Made by a program: the position numbers and the translations under genes | Shown: positions 34,201-46,200 of the stretch, piece by piece | Layout of the letters: every line of letters starts with the position of its first letter | How positions within the stretch are numbered: the first letter of the stretch is position 1 | Notes under the pieces: generated by a model | What the model saw: the letters and a program-made list of their open reading frames with translations, nothing else | What the model was told of the DNA's origin: nothing | Database searches by the model: none | DNA from: Drosophila persimilis | Taxonomy: Eukaryota; Arthropoda; Insecta; Diptera; Drosophilidae | NCBI RefSeq assembly: GCF_003286085.1 | Contig: NW_020825289.1 | Coordinates: forward strand, 1,922,001 to 1,986,000 | DNA: 64,000 nt | Reading direction: 5' to 3'

Positions 34201-37200
34201 ATTGAATGGTCCGGAGATGTCACCAAATGCACCCAGTGCACACTTTTTATTGTGAAGGGCGCTCTCGAGGGTGGCTACTAGCGAGTGTAGTGCCGTCTCC
34301 ACTGATTTCCCTATGGTATAGGCATGCTGGTTGGGTGACATCAGTCCTTCTGCCTCATTCCTGACGTGTAAATCCAGCAGCTTTTCTAGTGTTTTTTGTA
34401 TAAAGGAGGTAAGGCTTATCCGTCTGTAGGCCTTGGGACTCGCAGTGCTGCACTTTCCTGCCTTTAGGAGGAAGACAACTCTCGAGGTTCTTCATTGGAT
34501 ACGGATATAGTCCGTACTTAGACATGCTGTGAATATTGCGGAGAGCCACGGGGTAATCACCTCTTTGGTCACCTGCAACATGGCTGGGAATACCCCGTCC
34601 AGTCCTGGTGCTTTTGTGCCCGCAAAGGCGTCTATTGCCCAGTGGATTCGCTTAGTGGTTTACAGATCTGTTGGGGGGTGTTGTTCCTCGGTTGGTAGGT
34701 CCTGGTGCTCTTTGGCATCAGCGACCTCGGTGCAGCCACGGACATGCTCCTCCATTAATGCTGTTGGGGCTTCATCCCTGCCCTCTGTCCACTGTCCGTC
34801 ATCTAGCTGTAATTGGCTTTGTATGGTAGGCTGCTTAGGCGGTTTCTGGTACTTTCTCGATTCCCTGAGGTTATTACTTTGAAGAGAGAGATCCCTGTTC
34901 CACCAGAGTGGCTTGCACCTCTTCTTCGTTCTCGAGGGCTTGCACGATGTGTGGTAGGCGTTGGATAGGGTCTCTAGGGACTTCTCTATATCCTCCGCGG
35001 ATTTCACTGAGCCCGGATTCGCGATCTTCGAAGTAACTGTCTTTCTAATCTTTTCCCAGTTTGTATCCCGGGTTTGTATCCCCGACTGATATCTTCGAAT
35101 TCGCACCTAAACTGAATGTACTTATGATCTGAAAAGGAGGGTATTTCAAGGACTCTCCAGCTAGATACCAGCTGCATAGATTAGTTGCTAGTATAAAGTC
35201 TAAGAGTGACTCACCTCTGTCATTGATGTCAAGGCTTCCCCACACATTGTAGTGGACATTGGCGTCCGTCCCGATTTCGAGTTGATGGTTTTTGGTGCTG
35301 GCTTCTGTCATCAGACTCCTAAGTTCGTTGGGTGGTGCCGGTCTGTCATGAGCCATATAGCAGGAAGCTATCAGGAAGCGTTTTTCCTCACTTTCCAGTA
35401 TCACTACCGTCAGGTCATCCGCGCTGTAATGAGACATAAGGTAAGCATGGATTCCCTTTCGTACGAGTACGACGGTCCTGTTCCTGCTTACCGATGTTGA
35501 ATAGAACAAGTTATGATTTGAGAACTTTAGTCCGGCCACTGAGATGCCTGTGGCAATCCAGGGCTTCTGGACTAAAGCTATGGCGACAAGCCCTTGCTCC
35601 GTGCCATTGAGGAGCTCCGCCGACGCGACCTTGCTTTTATGCAAGTTTAGCTGCAGCACACTCAGCATCATGAGCATCAGCCTCAGTTGCACCTGGTTGA
35701 CTACCAGCGTCAGGTCACCGTCCTCTTCTTCTTCCTCTGCGTCTTCGAGTGCAAGACCCTGGTCGGCCTCCACGATGGACTCAAGTTCTAAGTCGTTTTC
35801 CACCTCGCCTGCCTGTAGGTTGTGTGCGTCCTTGTCTTTGGGGTGGAGCTTTTTGAGGCACAGGTAGACACTACCCATGCCCCACGCCATCTTCCCGAAT
35901 TTGGGGTACAGCAGATCTTCTGTTTCTTTGTTTATTTGAAGGATCACACATTCCTTCGAAGCTCCCGATTCACGATCTCCAGCTTGGCCCCCTCCCACAA
36001 TTGGGAGGCCGTGCGCGTCAGCCACCTTAGGGTTGGGTCGTCATTGCACTTTAGGATTTTAACCCCATTGAGTCACCCAGCACTATCGAAAGTGGGAATT
36101 GGGGCCGCGGGTTCTTCCTCCATGTGCCCAAACAGTGCGTCGACAAGACGCGCATGCACCAGCTTCCACTATGCCGCTGTCATCTTGCCATTCTCCTCGC
36201 TGCGGTCGATGAGTGCCACGATCAGATATCGTTTGGTCACGTCACTGACGTTCACTTTGAGCTTAGTTATTGGCTTCTTGGCCGGTGGAGGGTCTGCACT
36301 CTTGGGCCCGCGTTGCCGCTAGCTCCCTGGAGTGTCCTTGATGGCACTCTCAGTCGAGCGTTGCCTCTTCGAGGCTATCATCTCCTCCACCTTATTGGCG
36401 AATTCACCGCTCGACGCCCTTATTTTTGGCATTTGTGCGTAGTTTAGACGGCCCCCCTCTACTGGATGCTCGGCCCAGACCAGCTTGACTTTCTCCTCCT
36501 GGGAGATGTTTGCCTTACCTTGGAGCCGGCTTTTGATCTTGAGGGCCGCTTTGTATTGTGCTTTAGTCCTCATCCCCTCTTTGGAATACTTCTGCCATTC
36601 CCTACGCAGGGAGTTGGTGCCTGGTTCTGGTGAGCGGAGAAGGCTCTCTTCCTCCGTCCTGCTTAATGAAAGCACGCTCTCCGGATCCATGACTGTTTCG
36701 ACCACGGCATCTGTGCGGCTCAGCTTGCGTAGTGCGGATTGAGTTTTAGTTGTGGCAGTAGCTTTGCAGCTGATATGGCCTGCTCCCGCCAAGTCCGAGG
36801 GGTGACCGCTGGCGACACGCAGAGAAGATTGCTCCTGCCGGTGCCTCCTACAACTGTCTGAGCGACCTCTGCTGCTTTCCTGATGGCGAAAACTTCCGCC
36901 TGAAATATGCTGCATCGGTCCGGTAGGTGATACGACAGCCTTATCTCAGGGTCAGGGTCCGTCCATCTTGGAACCATTCTTATATATGTTAAGGTGTTTA
37001 ACTTGGTAACTTCCCTTTTTCCAGTCTTCGGGTCCCAGAGATGAGATAGTTTTGATGTAGATGCAAGTTTGGGGGATCATGTAATCATGTAATCAGTGGA
37101 TCTGGTCATGTCCCTGCCAACTGAACTGTGCCCTTATCCTTGTGGCGACATATTCCCTGATGCGATTAGGCGCTGTGCTGCCTTTCTCGCAATCAGGCGA

Positions 37201-40200
37201 GCGTGAATGTCCAGGGGGTCGATTCCGAGGACAGTTGCGAGTGCTTTTGTTGGGGTTGACCTAAGCGCCCCTATAATACAGAGCCGAGCCTGTCGCTGAG
37301 TCTTTTCCATAAGCTTATGGTATGTCTTCTTTTTGGTAGCTTGCCCCCACACTAAGGCTCCATACAGCAGAGTTGGTCGCGCCACCGACATGTAGATCAA
37401 GTGCATTAGAGCAGGTGACAGGCCCCATGTGCTACTGAGCATCTTCTTGGATGCATAAAGCGCAATGGTGGCCTTCTTAATCCTTTCCACTACATTGGGT
37501 TTCCATGCCAGCTTGCTGTCCAGTTCTGTGCCTAGGTATTTCACCTATGCTTTCGGGGTCAGCCTAGTTTGGTCAATTATCGGGGGGTCCATATCGGAAC
37601 CTTGTACCTCTTGGTAAAGAGGATGAGGTCCTTCTTGTCCGCGTTGATACTGAGTCCTACCTCTTCTGCCCACTCACGTATCTTCCTGAGTGCACGTTCC
37701 ATTAAGGAGCTGAGGGTCGATGGACATACACCCGTAATAAGTATGCTTATGTCATCTGCATAAGCTGTTAGTTTTGGGGTCTTCCTTTCAAATCTTTTGA
37801 AGAGGTCGTCGACCACCAGATTCTACAGTAGTGGCGACAGGACTTCCTTTTACAATGGAAGCGGTGTCCCACTCCGATTGCACCCGCCTACAACTTAGGA
37901 GGTTCTTGATCCAAAGGTTGATTGCTGGGTGTATGTTATTCGCTTCTAGGCGAATTGTTATTGCGGTTGTGGCCACGTTATTGAATGGTCCGGAGACGTC
38001 AACAAATGCTCCCAGTGCACACTTTTTATTGTGAAGGGCGCTCTCGAGGGTGGCTACTAGCGAGTGTAGTGCCGTCTCCACTGATTTCCCTATGGTATAG
38101 GCATGCTGGTTGCGTGACATCAGTCCTTCTGCCTCATTCCTGACGTGTAAATCCAGCAGCTTTTCTAGTGTTTTTTGTATAAAGGAGGTAAGGCTTATCC
38201 GTCTGTAGGCCTTGGGACTCGCATGGCTGCACTTTCCTGCCTTTAGGAGGAAGACAACTCTCGAGGTTCTTCATTGGATACGGATATAGTCCGTACTTAG
38301 ACATGCTGTGAATATTGCGGAGAGCCACGGGGTAATCACCTCTTTGGTCACCTGCAACATGGCTGGGAATACCCCGTCCAGTCCTGGTGCTTTTGTGCCC
38401 GCAAAGGCGTCTATTGCCCAGTGGATTCGCTTAGTGGTTTACAGATCTGTTGGGGGGTGTTGTTCCTCGGTTGGTAGGTCCTGGTGCTCTTTGGCATCAG
38501 CGACCTCGGTGCAGCCACGGACATGCTCCTCCATTAATGCTGTTGGGGCTTCATCCCTGCCCTCTGTCCACTGTCCGTCATCTAGCTGTAATTGGCTTTG
38601 TATGGTAGGCTGCTTAGGCGGTTTCTGGTACTTTCTCGATTCCCTGAGGTTATTACTTTGAAGAGAGAGATCCCTGTTCCACCAGAGTGGCTTGCACCTC
38701 TTCTTCGTTCTCGAGGGCTTGCACGATGTGTGGTAGGCGTTGGATAGGGTCTCTAGGGACTTCTCTATATCCTCCGCGGATTTCACTGAGCCCGGATTCG
38801 CGATCTTCGAAGTAACTGTCTTTCTAATCTTTTCCCAGTTTGTATCCCGGGTTTGTATCCCCGACTGATATCTTCGAATTCGCACCTAAACTGAATGTAC
38901 TTATGATCTGAAAAGGAGGGTATTTCAAGGACTCTCCAGCTAGATACCAGCTGCATAGATTAGTTGCTAGTATAAAGTCTAAGAGTGACTCACCTCTGTC
39001 ATTGATGTCAGGGCTTCCCCACACATTGTAGTGGACATTGGCGTCCGTCCCGATGACGAGTTGATGGTTTTTGGTGCTGGCTTCTGTCACCAGACTCCTA
39101 AGTTCGTTGGGTGGTGCCGGTCTGTCATGAGCCATATAGCAGGAAGCTATCAGGAAGCGTTTTTCCTCACTTTCCAGTATCACTACCGTCAGGTCATCCG
39201 CGCTGTAATGAGACATAAGGTAAGCATGGATTCCCTTTCGTACGAGTACGACGGTCCTGTTCCTGCTTACCGATGTTGAATAGAACAAGTTATGATTTGA
39301 GAACTTTAGTCCGGCCACTGAGATGCCTGTGGCAATCAGGGCTTCTGAACTAAAGCTATGGCGACGAGCCCTTGCTCCGTGCCATTGAGGTGCTCCGCCG
39401 ACGCGACCTTGCTTTTATGCAAGTTTAGCTGCAGCACACTCAGCATCATGAGCATCAGCCTCAGTTGCACCTGGTTGACTACCAGCGTCAGGTCACCGTC
39501 CTCTTCTTCTTCCTCTGCGTCTTCGAGCGCAAGACCCTGGTCGGCCTCCACGATGGACTCAAGTTCTAAGTCGTTTTCCACCTCGCCTGCCTGTAGGTTG
39601 TGTGCGTCCTTGTCTTTGGGGTGGAGCTTTTTGAGGCACAGGTAGACACTACCCATGCCCCACGCCATCTTCCCGAATTTGGGGTACAGCAGATCTTCTG
39701 TTTCTTTGTTTATTTGAAGGATCACACATTCCTTCGAAGCTCCCGATTCACGATCTCCAGCTTGGCCCCCTCCCACAATTGGGAGGCCGTGCGCGTCAGC
39801 CACCTTAGGGTTGGGTCGTCATTGCACTTTAGGATTTTAACCCCATTGAGTCACCCAGCACTATCGAAAGTGGGAATTGGGGCCGCGGGTTCTTCCTCCA
39901 TGTGCCCAAACAGTGCGTCGACAAGACGCGCATGCACCAGCTTCCACTGTGCCGCTGTCATCTTGCCATTCTCCTCGCTGCGGTCGATGAGTGCCACGAT
40001 CATATATCGTTTGGTCACGTCACTGACGTTCACTTTGAGCTTAGTTATTGGCTTCTTGGCCGGTGGAGGCTCTGCACTCTTGGGCCCGCGTTGCCGCTAG
40101 CTCCCTGGAGTGTCCTTGATGGCACTCTCAGTCGAGCGTTGCCTCTTCGAGGCTATCATCTCCTCCACCTTATTGGCGAATTCGCCGCTCGACGCCCTTA

Positions 40201-43200
40201 TTTTTGGCATTTGCGCGTAGTTTAGCCGGCCCCCCTCTACTGGATGCTCGGCCCAGACCAGCTTGACTTTCTCCTCCTGGGAGATGTTTGCCTTACCTTG
40301 GAACCGGCTTTTGATCTTGAGGGCCGCTTTGTATTGTGCTTTAGTCCTCATCCCCTCTTTGGAATACTTCTGCCATTCCCTACGCAGGGAGTTGGTGCCT
40401 GGTTCTGGTGAGCGGAGAAGGCTCTCTTCCTCCGTCCTGCTTAATGAAAGCACGCTCTCCGGATCCATGACTGTTTCGACCACGGCATCTGTGCGGCTCA
40501 GCTTGCGGAGTGCGGATTGAGTTTTAGTTGTGGCAGTAGCTTTGCAGCTGATATGGCCTGCTCCCGCCAAGTCCGAGGGGTGACCGCTGGCGACACGCAG
40601 AGAAGATTGCTCCTGCCGGTGCCCGCCGGTGGTAGCAGTCACGCTTTCCACCGACGTTTGGGTTGACATCCCAACCCGTACTTGATGCTTATCAGCCTCC
40701 ATGTCTGGCCCGAAAGTCCGTACGGGTTAATATTTTTCGGGCGGACTAAGCCCTAGCGTTTTATGCCTGACCACCAGCCACCTCTAATCATGGACCTTGT
40801 TCAGTTACCCGGATTTTAGATAGGGAAGACGCTGGAAGCGACAGTGCATTACCCTTGCCTGGGATAAAGCAGTGTCCCTTGCCCAGCTGGCACCCTCGTG
40901 GAGGGTTCAGCTAGAGGGTTTTCCCAGCCCAATTTTCGTTCCAATTAAGCTTCTTACCAGTTACCAACCCTAAGTAACTAGCACTGCCGCGAGAGGAGAG
41001 CCTGCATCCATGTTATATTAGTGGGTTGATGTGAGAGACCTTGTATTGTTTTGTGAATTTCCGTTTTTGTGGGATTTACTACTAGGCCGCGTGATTCTGT
41101 CCATTCCGACATTTACAATAGCTTCGCGGTCATTAAGTCGTAGAGTGTTTGAAGGTATTTCCCCGAGAAGATAATTGCAACGTCTGCCGCGTAAAGCACG
41201 ACTTTGCAGACCGCCTTAGTCTTTGAGATGTATAGATTTCCGTGGATTTTCCTTTCCGGTAGACATGCTGTGCGCCTGACAGCATCTGAGGGTGTATAGT
41301 TGCCCTCAGTTGTACCCCGGCAATTCTCTCAAAAGTTTTGAGGTGGTACGACGATAGGCTGATTGGACTAAAACCTTTTGCAGTGGAGTGCGAGGCTTTC
41401 CCTGCTTTGGGGATGAAGACTATCTTTGCCATAAGCCAAGCTCGCGGGATTGTGCCCACAGCCAGTAGCTTGCTGAAGATACATTGTAGCCAGTTGATGG
41501 CCGTTTCCTCGGTCCTCTGAAGTTGGGCCGGGGCTACTTGTTCCGGCCCTGCCAGCGGCCTCAGCAATTTGCGACAATTGCGACTCAACGCTCTCCGTTC
41601 TCTTTCGTAGTGATCAGACGTGTTTTTGTTTTGCGCTCCGCATTTTTTCCTTTTGTTTCGAATAAACAGCCGGAGTTTTCCTAACTAAATTCTAAATATA
41701 CTTTCTAACCAGACAACAATCTGGAAACCTATTCATTTACGCGAGTGCATGCCTTTTGATTTGTGTTGAAATATTATTTAACTTTTTATTTTTCGGCGTC
41801 AGCTTGTGTTGTGTTGTGTTGTTGCAGTGAGTGAGTATTGCATTGCAGTCCGCTCTCGTCTGGTAGCTTTTGTTGTCTTATCACTCTCTCGCTATCACCT
41901 CAACCTCAATAACTGTTCTTTCTCTCTCGCTCTTTCAACTTTCTGAGCAATAGCGCTCTCTGTCTAGTAGCTCTCGCTATAACCGCTCTCCACTCTGCTC
42001 TCTTTTTTTTCTTACCAATTCCGCTTTGAGCGTTGTCTGGCACATTGGTCTGATACCAAGTTGTTTTGGAAATTTTTAATTTTTTTGATTTTAATTTTTC
42101 TTTGCAAATTTTCTTAAGAAAATATATTCCGTTTTGTAAGAATGTGATCAGCCTAGGGAGGTGTGCCGGCTCGATGGTTGTACTTCCGGGGAAATGCGTG
42201 TCGCGTATAATGTGTAGGGACTCCTCACTTAAGTTGGGCACTTTACCAACATTTGAGGCAGCCTACCGAGGGGGTAGTTTTCGAGAGGATCTTCGTCTAT
42301 TTCCCAGCAAAACTTTTGCCAAGAGACCCTCCTTGCTTTTCTTGTTTCTTTTTTAAATAGTGCAAGACCAGAACAGTTATTTATGGGTAGGTAATAAAGC
42401 AAAAAAAGGCACAAGATGAGAGCGGGATGTAATGCAATGCAATGAGTACTTAGTAACAAATTTAAATAATGTTTTTACACAGATTAAAAAGCATACACTC
42501 GCAAAATAGTATAGATTATCTATTCCAACGATTTGCGGAACATTGATATTGACGAAATCAAAAAAGAACCCAAAGCTCAAAAAGTGATTGACGCAACCAA
42601 AATACTTAAACAGAAAGACAACGTACTCCATGAAACCGGACTCATCATCGTTAAATTCGACACACCAACTCTACCCCAACATTTAATGATCGGTTACGAA
42701 CGAGTGAACGTACGTCCACAAACACCTCGCCCCCTCAAATGCCACAACTGCCAAAAATACGGCCACCCTTCTAAATACTGCAGATCCGCAAAGATCTGTA
42801 TAAACTGCTCGGAAGTTCATCCTGCTGACGATGAACTATGCTCTAAGCCAAAGTTTTGTAGTAAGTGCAAATTCAACACCGACATTCAGAATAACCACAG
42901 CCCCACAGACAAAAATTTCCCAGATTTCCTCGAACAAAAAGAAATCACAATAATGAAAGCAATAGAAAGAGTAGATTTGACCACCGCAAAGAAAATTTGC
43001 CACCAACGGAACACCCAACGAACACCGAAACATCTACCTCATCATCACACACCTTAAACCTATCACACCGAATAAGACCAATCAAAGACTAAGGAGACAT
43101 CACCTCAAACACACATCCAATCAAACCTAAGCCAAAATAATACAATGGAACATCCACGGATACAAAAATAGCTATGTAGAACTACAAACACTCATGAAAG

Positions 43201-46200
43201 CCCAAAACCCTCAACTTATAGACCTACAGGAAACCCACATAACTAAGCCCATCACACTTCCAATCCCTATTAACTCTACCCTATACTGCAACAATAACCC
43301 CACAGATGCGTTCGGTGGAACAGCTCTCCTCATTCACAACACCATCTCCCATACCAAAATTCAACTCAACGCAGACTTCGACGCCGTAAGACTCACCATA
43401 AAGTCAAAATCAAATCTCAATATCATATACGCCTACATCTCCCTTAACAAATCCTTCAACACCCTTAACCTCGAAAACGTCCTCACCCCGACAAACGACC
43501 ACACCATTGTCCTAGGAGACTTCAACAGCTGGCACCCCTACTAGGGCTCTCCTAAGGCCAACTGCAGAGGAAAAACAATAGCCTAATTCCTAGACCGTTC
43601 GAACTTTATCGTACTAAATGACAAGACCCCGACCCACTTCTCAACACACAATACTTTTACCCACATCGATCTCTCACTTTCAACAGCCAGAATTGCATCA
43701 CAGATCCTTTGGGAAGTGATAGACGACCTTTACGGTTCTGACCATTTTCCCATCTTACTTTCGCTGTTCAACACGCCCTCTCCCCCGAACTTCACCCTTA
43801 AACGGGCTTTCAATCTCAAAAACGCAGACTGGAATCTCTTCAGGAAACATACAGCCCACATCATCTCCACAACCCAATGTCGCCCTAATAAAAAAAAATT
43901 ACTTATCCAAAGTGCCCACCTATCTATCCCACAAAACACCACCTTCTCCCTCATCCGTATTGTTCCCTGGTGGAACAAACAACTTTCACTCCTCAAAAGA
44001 GACAAAGTCGCCAAATGAAAACATCTCAAACACAACATAACCAACCATAACATCATAGAATACAAAAAATCAAAGGCTAGTTTTAAAAGATCAATTAGAG
44101 AAACCAAACGAAAAGCGATCCTTGAATTCACAACCCACATACACCCTAACTCAGATCCAACCACAACATGGCCCAACATCAGACGTCTCTGCGGTCTTTA
44201 CACCACAAAAAATATCCATGCCATTCATAACCCTCACACCCAATCGCAATCAAACTATCAATCCGAAATAGCCAACTCCTTCGCACAGACATGGTCAGAA
44301 GAAGCAGACGACTTAAACTTCTCCCCAACATTCCTCTCAAACAAACTCCTTATTAATACTCCTTCTAACTATACCCCAACACCATCAGCACTAAAAATCG
44401 AGAAAGATATAACATTCATCGAATATACAGCAGCGCTGTCCACCTTGAAAGGTCCTGGTCTTGACCGAATTTCTTACTCTATGCTAAAGAACTCACCCTA
44501 CCCCCTTAAAACCAGAATCCTAACACTCTACAACAAGATACTCGACTCCTCCATCCCACAGTCCCTTAAACTCAGGCCCATCTTAAAACCACAAAAGCCC
44601 CAAATCGATATCAAATCATACAGGCCCATCTCTCTAAACTCATGACTTGCCAAAACTCTGGACAAGGTTGTTGCAAAAAGGTTGTGGTGGTTTGTTTTAA
44701 ATAACAACCTGATCCACAACAACCAACTAGGGTTCAAAAAAAGAAAATCTGTACTAGACAGACTACGTTATGTAGACCACCTAGCTACCAGAGCCATCGC
44801 CCTAAAAAAACACCTCACAGTCATCTCGCTGGACTTCACCAAAGCCTTTGACAAAATTGGCATTCACACCGTAATAAACCAGCTAAAAAAAATGGAAGAT
44901 AGGGCCACGAATACTTAATTATGTTAAGAACTTTATGTCCAACAGGAAAATCCTCGTCAAAACTGTCAAGCCTCTCAAATATTTTCCCTCTTAGTAATGG
45001 CATTCCCCAAGGCTGCCCCATCTCCGTTATCCTTTTCCTCATAGCATACAACTCACTCACCGATATCATCTCCCTCCACAAACAAATAAAATTTTTGCGC
45101 GTACGCCAACGACTTCCACCTACTTATCAATCACAACAAACAAAACCAAATAGCGACTGGTGCAATCACTCAGGTTCAATCCTCTTTAAGGAAACCCAAG
45201 ATACTCACCGGTGGCACAACTATCCAAGCTACCGACACACTCCTAGGGCTCACAATCAACACCAAATACAATTGGAACTTTCATATCAACAAACTCAAAA
45301 TTGACCTTGCTAACCCACTAGGCATAATCAAACCCCATCAAACACCTCATCACTAGTCAAAATTATAAATTCCATAATCATTTCCAAAATAAATTTCTGC
45401 CTTCCCATGTATGGATTTGCAGAATCCCAACTTAACCTCCTGAAAACCATCCTAAATACAGCATTAAGAGCCGCCCTTGGATCATTTCGTACCACCCCCC
45501 ATAAATAACATGCTATCTGAAACTAACATCTTCATCATTGAAAGCAAACGAGACTACCTAACCGGAAAATCTCCAAAAACCTCATACACGGAAAATCCAC
45601 CACCCTAAAGACCCTTACCAAAAACCATAGAAAAAAACACCGACTTCCCAGCACGGTAGACAGGGCCCTACAAATTTCCCAAAAACACCTCATCCCTTTT
45701 TCCCCAATCAGAACCTACACATCCAAAAAATTCAACATCCTTACCATCCACAAATCAACAAATATCAACCTCTCCAAACACAACAAAAACACCACCCCTA
45801 CAATTGTCTTCCACCAACTTTTCCACTGTATTAAATCAACTCTCCCCAAACACAACTTCCTCTACACAGACGGCTCCAAAGCTGGGGGCATCACCAGCTA
45901 CTGTATTACAAACGAGTCATCAGTAATAAAATCAGGATTGCTGCCAGCATACTCATCCGTACTCTCCAGCAAAATAGTTGCAATACACGAAGCCATCTTA
46001 TTTACCCGAAATAAACGTGGAAAATATGCTATATGCACCGACTCCCTCTCCTCTATCACCGCAATCAGGAACCACAACAATCACTCCTACACGCATCCTC
46101 GATCAAAAATCTATTATCCATTTCTCAAAGATCTTAATAATCACAGTCACATAGGCATGAAAGGCAACGAAATCGCAGACTCTGCAGCCAAGATGAACAC

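Larger units (their letters stand above)
27556..34367 (+). repeat. Left arm of the large inverted repeat (6.8 kb)
   Basis: Mirror copy of 52421-62866. Shared order from the outer end: mariner remnant, DINE-1, short unassigned stretch, CR1 with nested 713-bp TIR element, BEL-4 LTR and pol, LOA-A. Many open frames are letter-identical between arms (for example 32705-32887 and 54303-54485, 28925-29161 and 61266-61502). Relative to the right arm it lacks the BEL-5 insertion and carries a ~404-bp deletion in LOA-A at ~33825. Lies wholly within a Wnt5 intron. Confidence 0.93.
32976..36857 (-). mobile_element. LOA-clade LINE 'LOA-A', copy 1
   Basis: Minus-strand LINE with ORF1, endonuclease, RT and RNase H and a 3' end of AACCTAACC repeats. 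Copy 2 lies immediately upstream in the same orientation. Copy 1 has lost ~404 bp of the RT thumb region at ~33825 and its ORF1 start is cut at the tandem junction (~36840-36860). Confidence 0.85.
36858..40980 (-). mobile_element. LOA-A copy 2, tandem with copy 1
   Basis: Nearly identical to copy 1 (offset 3375 bp before and ~3779 bp after the copy 1 deletion). Retains the RT thumb (37134-37600) lost in copy 1. Lacks the 3' ~250 bp: its RNase H start (33487-equivalent) joins GCCTCCTACAACTGTCT, a sequence that lies further 3' in copy 1, so a small internal deletion accompanies the junction. The 5' UTR runs to about 40980. Confidence 0.85.

Noticed and set aside
34529..34882. Plus-strand frames across LOA-A (such as 34529-34882 and 38308-38661)
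   Set aside because: Antisense shadows of the LOA-A linker and RT; identical in both copies only because the copies are identical.
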